Source: Azoarcus sp031546845
Lineage (GTDB): Bacteria; Pseudomonadota; Gammaproteobacteria; Burkholderiales; Rhodocyclaceae
NCBI GenBank assembly: GCA_031546845.1
Contig: JAVBJT010000023.1
Span: 68,034-132,033, forward strand
Direction of reading: 5' to 3'
Length of the DNA: 64,000 bases
Shown here: positions 17,898 to 26,604 of the stretch, piece after piece
Layout: each line of letters opens with the position of its first letter
Position numbering within the stretch: the stretch's first letter is position 1
Program-made: the position numbers and the translations under genes
Notes under the pieces: model-generated
Database searches by the model: none
Seen by the model: only the letters and a program-made list of their open reading frames with translations
What the model was told of the DNA's origin: nothing

Positions 17898-18197
17898 ATG
17901 AAAAGCATCGGCACCCCACGCCAATATGCTTGCTTCAAATGCCGCAAAAGCTTCAAGCGCCCGCGCTTCGGCGCCAGCCACGACCGTTTCATGACAGCGG
18001 CCCAGCAGACCGGTCAGTTGAAGGAAGCGGCCATGTTCGAAGCGCAACGCGAATACAAATGCCCCGATTGCGGCGGTCCGAGCCACTTCATGGGTCAGGA
18101 TTTCAAGGCGCCGAAACACGTGGATGTAAAAGCCTGGGAAGCAGTTCAGGCATTCATCGAAGCCGGTAAGACCTATTACCGCAATCGCGGCGGATGA
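17898..18197 (+). CDS. Small zinc-ribbon-like protein of unknown function
   Basis: 99-residue protein with two cysteine pairs that look like a zinc ribbon: YACFKCRKSF near residue 10 and YKCPDCGGPS near residue 53. A helix-rich tail (VKAWEAVQAFIEAGKTYYRNRGG) follows. No enzymatic motif is seen. It lies 17 bp after recG and probably shares its transcript. Similar small two-CxxC proteins occur beside DNA repair genes, but I do not recognise a named family. Confidence 0.75.
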   Translation: MKSIGTPRQYACFKCRKSFKRPRFGASHDRFMTAAQQTGQLKEAAMFEAQREYKCPDCGGPSHFMGQDFKAPKHVDVKAWEAVQAFIEAGKTYYRNRGG

Positions 18198-18248
18198 GCG
18201 GTGGCGGTTGGAAGATTTCAGCCCGTAACGTCCACCTCCACCCTCACG

Positions 18249-19004
18249 CTACAGAGTCAATACCCCCCCCGGCAAGGCGCCCGTGCCTTCCAGGCAACTG
18301 ACGGTGGGGAGCAACTCAAGCCCGGTGGCGGCCTTGAGCGCGCGGGCGCGTTCGCGCAGTTCGCGCGACGACAGCTCGATCCTCTCGCCAGCCGCGCCGA
18401 AGGCGACGACGTTGCCGCTGTCGCACGAGGGAAAGGCGATGGCGCGGCCGTCGAAGGCAGTGAAGATGCGCTCCACGCTCGCTTTGTAGCCCCGCGAGCG
18501 GCCAAACAGATTGGTCGACAACAGCCCGCGCTCACTAAGCCGGACGCTCGCCGCCTGATAGAAGGGCAAGGTATCGAGCGCGCCGGCGCGAGCGTTGCGG
18601 TCGTAGCCATCGACCAGGATGCAATCGTACTGTTCGCCCTTTTCCAACACGTACCACGCACCGTCGCCAATGTGGATGGAAAGGCGTTCGTCTTCCGGCG
18701 GCAAGTGGAAGAACTGGCGCGCGGCGGCAACCACGGCCGGTTCGATTTCAACCACACGAATGCGCGTCCACGGGCAGTGGTGGTACAAAAAACGCACCAG
18801 CGAGGCCGCGCCCAGGCCGATAACAAGCGCATTGCGCGGCCATGGATTGGCATCGCGCAGCAACAGCCCGGCCATCATCTCCCGCGTGTAGGCCAGTTCC
18901 AGCACGTTGGGCGTGCGCAGGCGCATCGCGCCCTGGATCCATTCGGAGCCGAAGTGCAAAAAACGCACGCCGCCCATTTCAGCGATATCGATCGGTGTAG
19001 TCAT
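18249..19004 (-). CDS. Spermidine synthase-like methyltransferase-fold protein
   Basis: 251-residue protein resembling the catalytic domain of polyamine aminopropyltransferases. It shows the Rossmann nucleotide-binding segment ALVIGLGAASLVRFLYHH near residue 58, the acidic VVEIEPAVVAAARQFF near residue 85, and DCILVDGYDRNARAGALDT near residue 125 with the catalytic-type aspartate. The usual N-terminal beta-strand domain is reduced, and no speD is nearby, so aminopropyl transfer is uncertain. It starts 7 bp after the mutS stop codon on the same strand and is probably translated from the mutS transcript. Confidence 0.8.
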   Translation of the reverse strand: MTTPIDIAEMGGVRFLHFGSEWIQGAMRLRTPNVLELAYTREMMAGLLLRDANPWPRNALVIGLGAASLVRFLYHHCPWTRIRVVEIEPAVVAAARQFFHLPPEDERLSIHIGDGAWYVLEKGEQYDCILVDGYDRNARAGALDTLPFYQAASVRLSERGLLSTNLFGRSRGYKASVERIFTAFDGRAIAFPSCDSGNVVAFGAAGERIELSSRELRERARALKAATGLELLPTVSCLEGTGALPGGVLTL

Positions 19005-19011
19005 AGTATTG

Positions 19012-21654
19012 TCATGAAACGAGCCGTTTCAGCGCGTACAGGCGCTCCAACGCCTCGCGCGGGCTGAGCGCGTCGGGGTCGAGTTCGCCGAGCGCGGTGA
19101 GCACGGGGTGCGACAGGGTTTCCGGCTCCGTTTCCGGCAGGCCGGCGAACAGATCGGCCTGCGGCCCCGCGCCGATCTCACGGTTTTCCAGCGCGCGCAG
19201 GCGGCGCTTGGCATCGCGGATCACCGTGGCTGGAATGCCGGCGAGCGCGGCCACCTCGATACCGTAGCTCTGGCTCGCCGGCCCCTCTTCCAGCGCATGC
19301 AGAAAAACGATGCGGTGGCCGTGCTCGACCGCGTCCAGATGCACGTTGGCACATTCGGGGTAGTCGGCATCGAGCCGGGTCAGCTCGAAGTAATGTGTGG
19401 CGAACAGCGTCAGGCTACGGTTTTTCTCCAACAGATGACGGGAGATGGCGAAAGCGAGCGCGAGGCCGTCGAAGGTCGAGGTGCCGCGCCCGATCTCGTC
19501 CATCAGCACCAGGCTTTGCTCGGTGGCGCCATGCAGGATGGCCGAGGCTTCGGTCATTTCCACCATGAAGGTGGAGCGGCCGGAGGCCAGATCGTCGGAC
19601 GCGCCGATGCGGGTGAAAATTGCATCCAGCGGACCCAGCGTCGCGCTTTGCGCCGGCACGAAGCTGCCTATATGGGCAAGCAGGCAGATCAGCGCCACCT
19701 GACGCATGAAGGTGGATTTACCGCCCATGTTCGGGCCCGTGATCATCAGCATGCGGCGGGTTGCGCCAAGCTGGGCATCGTTGCGGATGAAGTTTTCTAC
19801 CTGGCGTTCGACCACCGGATGACGACCGCCGACGATGGCAAGCCCGGGCTGATCGGAAAAACGCGGGCGCGCGTAATCGAAGCGCAGCGCGGCGTGGGCG
19901 AACGCGGCCAGCCCGTCGAGGCAAGCGAGCGCGCGGGCGATGCGTTGCAGCGCCGGAATGTGGGCGGCAAGCTGGTCGAGAATGCCCTCGTAGAGCAGCT
20001 TTTCCCGCGCCAGCGCGCGCTCCTGCGCCGACAACGCCTTATCCTCGAACGCCTTCAGTTCCGGCGTAATGTAGCGCTCGGCGGTCTTCAGCGTCTGGCG
20101 GCGGCGGTAATCCTCCGGCACCTTGTCCGCGTTGGCGCGGCTGACTTCGATGTAAAAGCCATGCACCCTGTTGAATTCGACCTTCAGCGTGGCGATGCCG
20201 CTGCGCTCACGTTCGCGCGCTTCCAGCGCCACGAGAAACTCGCCGCAGTTGTTCTGAATACCGCGCAATTCGTCCAGTTCGGCATCGAAACCGGGGGCGA
20301 TCACGCCGCCGTCGCGCAGCACGGTAGCCGGTTCGGCGTCGATGGCGCGCGTCAGCAGATCGAGCGCGTCGCCCGGCACGGCCAGCGCCTTGCCGAGCGC
20401 GCCGAGCAAGCGGCCGCGTGCGCCAGCGAGCGCGGCGTTCAGTTCCGGCAAGCGGGCGAGGCTATCGCGCAGCGCGGACAAATCGCGCGGGCGGGCGCTG
20501 CGCAACGCGATACGGGCGGTAATGCGGTCCACGTCGGCCACGCCGCGCAGCGCAGCCCGCACCGCGTCGGCCATGCGGCCGTCGCCGCTGCCTGCAACGC
20601 TTGTATCGCCTGCCTCGCCCCCGTCGTCCATCCCCACCAATTCGCCCACAGCGGCATGGCGCGCGGCGGGAATGTCGCGGTCGCGCAGCGGATGATGCAG
20701 CGCGTGGCGCAGCCAGCGCGAACCCATACTGGTCACACAATCGTCCAGCAGCGACAGCAGCGTCGGCGCCGCTTCGCCGCGCAGCGTCTCGGTCAGTTCA
20801 AGGTTACGCCGCGTGGCGGCATCCAGGCGCAGATATTCGGATTCGCGCTCCACCGTCAGCGTGGTGATGTGGGCAAGGCTCTGCCGCTGCGTGGCCTTGG
20901 CGTAGTCGTACAGCGCCGCCGCCGCGCCCAGCGCCACCGCGTGGCCTTCCACGCCGAAGCCGGCCAGATCGCGGGTGCCGAAATGCCCGGTGAGCAGGCG
21001 GGTGCCGGTCTCGCCGTCAAATTGCCAGTCGGCCAGCCGGCGCACCGCTGGCGCGAGCGATTCGAGCAGCGGCAGGGCGAGACCGTCAGGTATCAGCACT
21101 TCGGCCGGGCGCAAGCGCTCGAACTGCGCCTGCAAGGATTCAGCCGGGCATTCCATCAGGCGTAGATCGCCGTTGGCAAGATTGAGCCAGGCCATGCCAA
21201 GCGTGCCGCGATGCAACTGAGCGGCCAGCAGCAACGCGTCGCGGCGATCGTCGAGCAAGGCCGCGTCGGTCAGCGTGCCGGGGGTGACGATGCGGCTCAC
21301 CGCACGCTCCATCGGCCCCTTGGTCGCGCCCGGTTCACCCACCTGTTCCGCGATGACGACCGATTCGCCGAGCTTCACCAGACGGGCGAGGTATTGCTCC
21401 ACCGCATGAAAAGGCACGCCGGCCATCTTGATCGGCTGGCCGGCGGACTGGCCGCGCGTGGTCAGGGTAATGTCGAGCAGCCGGGCGGCTTTTTCCGCGT
21501 CACCGAAAAACAGCTCGTAGAAATCACCCATGCGATAGAACAAAAGCGTATCCGGGTGCTGCTCCTTGATGCGTAAATATTGCTGCATCATGGGAGTGTG
21601 GGTGCCGATGTCGACCGCCGGAAATGCCTGCCGCGCCGTGTTTTCCTCTTTCAA
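19012..21654 (-). CDS. mutS: DNA mismatch repair protein MutS
   Basis: 880-residue MutS that recognises mispairs and recruits MutL. The mismatch-wedge motif F45-Y46-E47 (GDFYELFF) sits in domain I. The connector, core and clamp domains follow. The ATPase has Walker A GPNMGGKSTFMRQ, Walker B LVLMDEIGRGTSTFDGLALA, and FATHYFELTRL. The C-terminal region (residues about 810-880) matches the beta-clamp/tetramer-type tail. The frame opens at a TTG (21652-21654); an ATG 21 codons in (MMQQYLRIKEQHP) is the only other candidate, but it lacks a ribosome-binding site and E. coli MutS also has residues before HTPMMQQYL. Confidence 0.97.
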   Translation of the reverse strand: MKEENTARQAFPAVDIGTHTPMMQQYLRIKEQHPDTLLFYRMGDFYELFFGDAEKAARLLDITLTTRGQSAGQPIKMAGVPFHAVEQYLARLVKLGESVVIAEQVGEPGATKGPMERAVSRIVTPGTLTDAALLDDRRDALLLAAQLHRGTLGMAWLNLANGDLRLMECPAESLQAQFERLRPAEVLIPDGLALPLLESLAPAVRRLADWQFDGETGTRLLTGHFGTRDLAGFGVEGHAVALGAAAALYDYAKATQRQSLAHITTLTVERESEYLRLDAATRRNLELTETLRGEAAPTLLSLLDDCVTSMGSRWLRHALHHPLRDRDIPAARHAAVGELVGMDDGGEAGDTSVAGSGDGRMADAVRAALRGVADVDRITARIALRSARPRDLSALRDSLARLPELNAALAGARGRLLGALGKALAVPGDALDLLTRAIDAEPATVLRDGGVIAPGFDAELDELRGIQNNCGEFLVALEARERERSGIATLKVEFNRVHGFYIEVSRANADKVPEDYRRRQTLKTAERYITPELKAFEDKALSAQERALAREKLLYEGILDQLAAHIPALQRIARALACLDGLAAFAHAALRFDYARPRFSDQPGLAIVGGRHPVVERQVENFIRNDAQLGATRRMLMITGPNMGGKSTFMRQVALICLLAHIGSFVPAQSATLGPLDAIFTRIGASDDLASGRSTFMVEMTEASAILHGATEQSLVLMDEIGRGTSTFDGLALAFAISRHLLEKNRSLTLFATHYFELTRLDADYPECANVHLDAVEHGHRIVFLHALEEGPASQSYGIEVAALAGIPATVIRDAKRRLRALENREIGAGPQADLFAGLPETEPETLSHPVLTALGELDPDALSPREALERLYALKRLVS

Positions 21655-21800
21655 TCCTGTTTCCCGTGGGTGTCGTGGGTGTCGTTGTGGCTGAATCCCG
21701 GCTTTCGCTTTCGGCCTGGACGAAGGGTGGATTTTGTCACGTTGCCGCGACGATGGCTTGCGCGTTGTGTGCTCCGACCGTTAGCGTTCGGAGATTGCCA

Positions 21801-23003
21801 ATGCCAACCCCGGATACCGTCATGCGTCGTTTCCTGCTTTGCCTCCCCATCGCCACTCCGCTCGTGCTGCTCGCCGCCGCCAATCCGGCATACGCGGTGC
21901 AGGACTGCGAACTCGACGGCAAACCGATCAACATCTCCAACGGCAACCTGACCGCCGGCAAAACCGGGTTGGTGCGCTGCAAGGACCGCGACAGCGGCGC
22001 GCTGCGGCGCGAGGAAGAACTGCAAAACGGCGTGTTCATGGGCCTGCTCCGCAACTACGATGCGAACGGCAAGCTCGTGGCCGAAATACACCTCAATGCC
22101 AAAGGCAACCGCCAAGGCGTAGCACGCGAATTCTCGCCCGAAGGCACATTGCTGCGCGAGGGCAATTACGACAACGGAAAGGAAACGGGCCTGATGCGCG
22201 CTTTCCACCCCAACGGCAAATTGCAGCACGTGATCTACTACGACCCGCAATCCCACAGACCCTTGGCCGAGGCGGAATTCAACCCCGGCGGGCAGCTCAC
22301 CGAACTGCGCTGTGGCAATAAACCCCTGCTCGCGCCCCACGCGGACGACGCAGCGTGGTGCGGCTTCGGCGGCAAACCCGCGCAGGTCGATCTGTTCGAC
22401 GCGCGCGGCACGCTGCGCACACGCCAAACCTGGCTCGCGGGCCAGCGGCTGCGCACCGAAAATTTTTACGACAACGGCAAGCCTTCGCTGCTGTATGCGA
22501 TCGAAGGCAAACAGGGTACCGAACAACGCTGGTCCGCCGACGGTGTCAAACGCTACGAGGCCCGCTTTGTTCTGGGCGAACACAACGCCACCGCCCGCGT
22601 GAGCGAACAGGAGTTTTCCGATCAGGGCGGTCTGGTGCGCGAAACGCGCTGGAACCCGGCCGGCGAACTGCTTGGCGAGGACCGCTATTACCTCAACGGC
22701 CAGCCACGCGGCAAAACCGCTTACAGCGGAGAGCCATCCAGGCGCATCGCCGAAGTCACCGAATTCTATGACAACGGCCAGCGCGCCAGGCAAGGGCACT
22801 TTCTCGCCGCCACCTCCGGGCACGGCACGGGCACCCCGGTCGGCACGCACCAGAGTTTCAGCGACAACGGACAGTTGATCGGCGAAACCTATTATGACGA
22901 GCGCGGCCGCATAACCCGCGAACGCGCCTGGACGCCCGACGGTAGTCTGCTGCGCGACGACGAGGTGTTCGCCGATGGGTCGCGCAAGGTTTATGCAAAA
23001 TAA
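21801..23003 (+). CDS. Exported MORN/YwqK-type repeat protein
   Basis: 400-residue protein with a signal peptide (RRFLLCLPIATPLVLLAAANPAYA) and about ten short repeats of the MORN/YwqK 'toxin-antitoxin system YwqK-like' type. Each carries an FYDNGQ, YDANGK, FHPNGK or FSDNGQ turn followed by a G..Y/F strand (for example residues 80-140 and 300-390). Such repeats form beta-meanders that bind lipids or proteins; the function is unknown. The ATG at 21801 is preferred because GGAG lies 7 nt upstream; another in-frame ATG is at 21822. It is divergent from mutS and convergent with the IPTL-CTERM gene. Confidence 0.8.
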   Translation: MPTPDTVMRRFLLCLPIATPLVLLAAANPAYAVQDCELDGKPINISNGNLTAGKTGLVRCKDRDSGALRREEELQNGVFMGLLRNYDANGKLVAEIHLNAKGNRQGVAREFSPEGTLLREGNYDNGKETGLMRAFHPNGKLQHVIYYDPQSHRPLAEAEFNPGGQLTELRCGNKPLLAPHADDAAWCGFGGKPAQVDLFDARGTLRTRQTWLAGQRLRTENFYDNGKPSLLYAIEGKQGTEQRWSADGVKRYEARFVLGEHNATARVSEQEFSDQGGLVRETRWNPAGELLGEDRYYLNGQPRGKTAYSGEPSRRIAEVTEFYDNGQRARQGHFLAATSGHGTGTPVGTHQSFSDNGQLIGETYYDERGRITRERAWTPDGSLLRDDEVFADGSRKVYAK

Positions 23004-23041
23004 AATCACGCACGCGCGATCCGGCCAGACACACCCCCTGT

Positions 23042-24346
23042 TCAACCGCGGCGGCGGCCCAGGTGCATGGCCGCGAGCAGCACGAACGACAGCGCAAGCA
23101 GCGCCAGGGGCGACAGCGCTGGAATGGCGGCAACGCCACCCGGGCCGGGCGGCGGGATAGGGGAAGTAAAGCGCATCACCGTGGCCTTAAAGGCATTCGC
23201 CCTATCCTGATAGGCGATATATGGAATGCCACCAGACGACATGGCGAGCGAGACATCCCAAACCATTCCCGCCGAAAATCCCGGGCTACCCACCGGCTCC
23301 CATGCCGTGCCGTTGAAGCGCATCACCGTGGCTGTATCGCCATTTAGCGCGTCCTGATAGGCGACAAAGGGCACGCCGCCAGCCGATACGGCAAGCGAGA
23401 TGCTCCAGGCCGCGCCCGCCGAAAATCCCGCCGGGTCGCCCACCGGCTCCCAGGCTGTGCCGTTGAAGCGCATCACCGTGGCTCTATTACCGTTCAACGC
23501 ATCCTGGTAAGCAACGTAGGGAACACCGCTGGACGACAAGACAAGCGAGGTGAACGTGGCTTTCCCAACCGAAAATCCCGGACTTCCCACCGGCTCCCAC
23601 GCCGTGCCATTAAAGCGCATCACCGTGGCTTTATTGCCGTTCACAAAATCCTGGTAGGCAACGTAGGGGACGCCACCGGACGACAAGACAAGCGAGGTAA
23701 ACACGGCCTCCCCGGCCGAAAATCCCAGGCTGCCCACCGACTCCCACGCCGTGCCGTTGAAGCGCATCACCGTGGCCCTGTTGCCATTCGACGCATCCCG
23801 GTAAGCGACGTAAGGAACGCCGCCGGCCGACATGGCGAGCGAGGTGTACAAGGCCTGCCCCGCCGAAAACCCCGGGCTGCCCACCGGCACCCACGCCGTG
23901 CCATTGAAGCGCATTACCGTGGCTCTGCCAGCGTTCCCAAAATCCTGGTAGGCGACGTAGGGGACGCCACCGGCCGCCATGGCGAGCGAAACATAGCCGA
24001 CGATCCCCGCCGAAAACCCCGGGCTACCCACCGGCACCCACGCCGTGCCATCGAAACGCATCACCGTGGCCGCGCTGAAGAGTGCTCCGTCCTGGTAAGC
24101 AATATAGGGAACATCACCGGCCGCCATGGCGAGCGAGGTGTATCCGGCCGCCACCGCCGAAAACCCTGGAGTACCCACAGGCTCCCACACCGCATGAGCC
24201 TCGGCCATAACCAATAGCAGCGTGGCCAAACCCGGCGCAAGCAGGCAGCGCCGAAGCGAAAACACGGCGGGGAAAAACAACGGGAAAAACAGCGAAAATC
24301 GGAACGGAATGTACAAACGTCGCAAGTAACCCATCAGCGCATCCAT
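23042..24346 (-). CDS. IPTL-CTERM exported protein with seven 49-residue repeats
   Basis: 434-residue secreted protein. A signal/anchor helix is followed by seven tandem repeats of about 49 residues (147 bp). Each follows the pattern W-x-PVGSPGFSAG, SLAMAAGGVPYVAYQD, ATVMRFNGTA, as expected for blades or pairs of strands in a beta-propeller. The C-terminus is a sorting signal: IPALSPLALLALSF (IPTL-type motif), a hydrophobic helix and an arginine-rich tail (LGRRRG). The ATG ending at 24346 follows a GGGGAGCCGGAAC ribosome-binding site. Anchoring would require an archaeosortase/exosortase-like partner not seen here. Copy-number variation of the repeats is likely. Confidence 0.82.
   Translation of the reverse strand: MDALMGYLRRLYIPFRFSLFFPLFFPAVFSLRRCLLAPGLATLLLVMAEAHAVWEPVGTPGFSAVAAGYTSLAMAAGDVPYIAYQDGALFSAATVMRFDGTAWVPVGSPGFSAGIVGYVSLAMAAGGVPYVAYQDFGNAGRATVMRFNGTAWVPVGSPGFSAGQALYTSLAMSAGGVPYVAYRDASNGNRATVMRFNGTAWESVGSLGFSAGEAVFTSLVLSSGGVPYVAYQDFVNGNKATVMRFNGTAWEPVGSPGFSVGKATFTSLVLSSSGVPYVAYQDALNGNRATVMRFNGTAWEPVGDPAGFSAGAAWSISLAVSAGGVPFVAYQDALNGDTATVMRFNGTAWEPVGSPGFSAGMVWDVSLAMSSGGIPYIAYQDRANAFKATVMRFTSPIPPPGPGGVAAIPALSPLALLALSFVLLAAMHLGRRRG
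23165..24195 (-). repeat. Seven tandem 147-bp coding repeats inside the IPTL-CTERM gene
   Basis: The segments encoding VPYVAYQD and ATVMRFNGTAW recur every 147 bp (one unit with an extra codon) through the gene. The nearly invariant DNA around GCATCACCGTGG on the plus strand makes the units prone to recombination. Confidence 0.85.
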
Positions 24347-24418
24347 GTTCCGGCTCCCCTGCCGTGTTGAAATCGGCTGGCACCACACCGCACCGCCGGC
24401 AGTGCATGAGCGGCCCAT

Positions 24419-24512
24419 CACCACGGGAATCTTGCCGGTCTTCGCCTACCCCGGTTTCAGGCCGGCATTGCGCACATTGGAGCCACAGACATTGACTGCA
24501 GCAAGAATAATA
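24419..24512 (-). pseudogene. Decayed copy 1 of the fumarase 3' end
   Basis: Read on the minus strand this segment encodes LAAVNVCGSNVRNAGLKPG, a stop, then AKTGKIPVVMG. It aligns without gaps with the fumarase C-terminus (VAVDASGTSVHNTGPKEWQ, then AKIGKIPVAVG) encoded 300 bp upstream on the same strand. The stop replaces the conserved tryptophan position. It is too diverged to be a recent duplication. Confidence 0.75.
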
Positions 24513-24622
24513 TCATGGGATATTTCCGGTTTTCGCCTGCCGCCGCTTCGGGGCGGTGTCATGCACACGGGTGCCGTTGCGTTGGCATCGGCAGAGTGAC
24601 GGACATGCTGGTCACCCTAGCG
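24513..24622 (-). pseudogene. Decayed copy 2 of the fumarase 3' end
   Basis: On the minus strand the stretch NGTRVHDTAPKRRQAKTGNIP, then a stop, matches fumarase SGTSVHNTGPKEWQAKIGKIP. The preceding MSVTLPMPT matches MPVTVAVDA after a frameshift. It lies between copy 1 and the intact gene. Confidence 0.75.
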
Positions 24623-24663
24623 GACAGGGGGGCGCAGGTACATCAATGCGCCCCTTCCGCATT

Positions 24664-24694
24664 GAAACCGGCCGCCCCCAGGCGGTGCGGCCGG
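24664..24694 (-). terminator. Hairpin just after the fumarase stop
   Basis: CCGGCCGC (24668-24675) pairs perfectly with GCGGCCGG (24687-24694), 10 bp beyond the fumarase stop codon. On the minus strand it is followed only by a short GGTTTC, so it is a weak intrinsic terminator candidate. Confidence 0.45.
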
Positions 24695-24703
24695 TGGCGC
24701 GGA

Positions 24704-26236
24704 TCAGCCCACGGCGACGGGGATCTTGCCGATCTTCGCCTGCCACTCCTTCGGGCCAGTGTTGTGCACGCTGGTGCCGCTGGCATCGACGGCGACGGTG
24801 ACGGGCATGTCGATCACGTCGAATTCGTAGATCGCCTCCATGCCGAGATCGGCGAAACCAACCACCTTCGCCGTTTTGATCGCCTTGGAAACGAGGTAGG
24901 CGGCGCCGCCGACGGCCATCAGGTAGGCAGAGCGGTTGTCGCGGATCGCATCGATGGCGACAGGGCCGCGCTCGGACTTGCCGATCATGGAAATCAACCC
25001 GGTCTGCTCCAGCATCATGCGGGTGAATTTGTCCATGCGCGTGGCGGTGGTGGGGCCGGCGGGGCCGACCGCCTCGTCACGCACCGGATCGACCGGACCG
25101 ACGTAGTAGATGACGCGATTGGTGAAATCCACCGGCAGCTTTTCGCCCTTGGCCAGCATGTCCTGGATGCGTTTGTGCGCGGCGTCGCGGCCGGTGAGCA
25201 TCTTGCCGCTGAGCAGCAGGATCTGGCCCGGCTTCCAGGCGGCAACCTGCTCTTTGGTGAGGGTGTTCAGATCGACGCGGGTGGCGACGTTGGTATCGGC
25301 CTTCCAGGTGACATCCGGCCAGTCTTCCAGCTTGGGCGTTTCGAGTTTCACCGGGCCGGAGCCGTCGAGTTCGAAATGCACATGGCGGGTGGCGGCGCAG
25401 TTCGGGATCATCGCCACCGGCAGACTGGCGGCGTGGGTGGGGTAGTCGAGAACCTTCACGTCGAGCACGGTGGTCAGCCCGCCCAAGCCCTGCGCGCCGA
25501 TGCCAAGCGCATTGACCTTGTCCATCAGTTCGAGGCGCAGTTCCTCGGCACGGGACAGCGCGGCGCCGCTGGCGGCTTTCGCTCTCAGTTCGTGGATATC
25601 GACCGGCGCCATCAGCGATTCCTTGGCCAGCAGCAGCGCTTTTTCCGGCGTGCCGCCGATGCCGATGCCGAGAATGCCCGGCGGGCACCAGCCGGCGCCC
25701 ATCGTCGGCACCGTTTTCAGCACCCAGTCGACGATGGAGTCGGACGGGTTGAGCATGGCCAGCTTCGATTTGTTCTCGGAGCCGCCGCCCTTGGCCGCAC
25801 AGGTGACTTCGACATGGTCGCCGGGGACGATTTCGTAGTGCACCACCGCCGGCGTGTTGTCCTTGCTGTTGCGGCGGGCGCCAGCGGGGTCGAGCAGCAC
25901 CGAGGCGCGCAGTTTGTTGTCCGGGTGGTTGTAGGCGCGGCGCACGCCTTCGTCGACCATCTGCTGCACGCTCAGCTTGCTGTCCCAACGCACGTTCATG
26001 CCGACCTTGAGGAAAACCACGGCAATGCCGGTGTCCTGACAGATCGGGCGATGGCCTTCGGCGCACATGCGCGAGTTGGTGAGTATCTGGGCGATGGCGT
26101 CCTTCGCCGCCGGGCTTTCCTCCTGCTTCCAGGCTTCCCCCAGCGCCTTGATGTAATCGAGCGGGTGGTAGTAGCTGATGTACTGGAAGGCATCCGCGAC
26201 GGACTGGATGAGGTCTTCTTCGCGAATCACGGTCAT
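24704..26236 (-). CDS. Class I (iron-sulfur) fumarate hydratase
   Basis: 510-residue fumarase of the heat-labile [4Fe-4S] class, which interconverts fumarate and malate in the TCA cycle. N-terminal alpha-type region: ICQDTGIAVVFLKVG (cluster cysteine near residue 61), AAKGGGSENKSKL near 155, and GAGWCPPGILGIGIGG with a further cluster cysteine; MIPNCAATRHVHFEL supplies the third. C-terminal beta-type domain: LLLSGKMLTGRDAAHKR and VGPAGPTTATRMDKF. The ATG ending at 26236 follows GGAGA. It is divergent from acs, fitting joint acetate/TCA metabolism. Two decayed copies of its last 25-30 codons lie directly downstream. Confidence 0.94.
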   Translation of the reverse strand: MTVIREEDLIQSVADAFQYISYYHPLDYIKALGEAWKQEESPAAKDAIAQILTNSRMCAEGHRPICQDTGIAVVFLKVGMNVRWDSKLSVQQMVDEGVRRAYNHPDNKLRASVLLDPAGARRNSKDNTPAVVHYEIVPGDHVEVTCAAKGGGSENKSKLAMLNPSDSIVDWVLKTVPTMGAGWCPPGILGIGIGGTPEKALLLAKESLMAPVDIHELRAKAASGAALSRAEELRLELMDKVNALGIGAQGLGGLTTVLDVKVLDYPTHAASLPVAMIPNCAATRHVHFELDGSGPVKLETPKLEDWPDVTWKADTNVATRVDLNTLTKEQVAAWKPGQILLLSGKMLTGRDAAHKRIQDMLAKGEKLPVDFTNRVIYYVGPVDPVRDEAVGPAGPTTATRMDKFTRMMLEQTGLISMIGKSERGPVAIDAIRDNRSAYLMAVGGAAYLVSKAIKTAKVVGFADLGMEAIYEFDVIDMPVTVAVDASGTSVHNTGPKEWQAKIGKIPVAVG

Positions 26237-26604
26237 GGTGCTTAGTCTCCGGGCTGGGGTGGAAAGATACGAAAATGAGGATACGAAAATAAGGGTAGGA
26301 AAATGGGATATGCACCGGGCGAGGCGAATCGGATCCGCACGGATTCCCGCCATGAGATTTCCGCCGTGAACACCAGCGCCGCGAAGCGGTAGCCGAACGA
26401 TGGATTTTAACAAATCGGTACCGCGCGCGGATGCCGTCCGCGAAGTGTGTCGGGTATGTAAGCCGCGTGTAAGATAGTTACTTTTAAATCCGATTCATTC
26501 CACATCGGTGTGCGACGGATACCGGACCTGAGTCAATCAGGCCGAAACCAGCCGCCTGGCTGGTTTTCCGCTTTGCCCATCGGTTACGTTGAGGAGAGGT
26601 GAGT
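26237..26604. promoter_or_regulatory. Divergent fumarase-acs intergenic region
   Basis: 368 bp between two divergent starts. It holds the 14-bp tandem repeats (26266-26307) on the fumarase side and an AT-richer stretch around 26465-26505 on the acs side that is the likeliest acs promoter zone. No clear -35/-10 pair or activator site can be assigned by eye. Confidence 0.5.
26266..26307. repeat. Three 14-bp tandem repeats in the fumarase leader
   Basis: GATACGAAAATGAG (26266-26279), GATACGAAAATAAG (26280-26293) and the diverged GGTAGGAAAATGGG (26294-26307) lie 30-71 bp upstream of the fumarase start, probably in its 5' leader or promoter. Confidence 0.8.

Noticed and set aside
23165..24195. 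Regular 147-bp spacing considered as a CRISPR-like or satellite array
   Set aside because: The units are in-frame coding repeats of one protein with a sorting signal; spacers are not variable. No CRISPR array was seen anywhere in the window.
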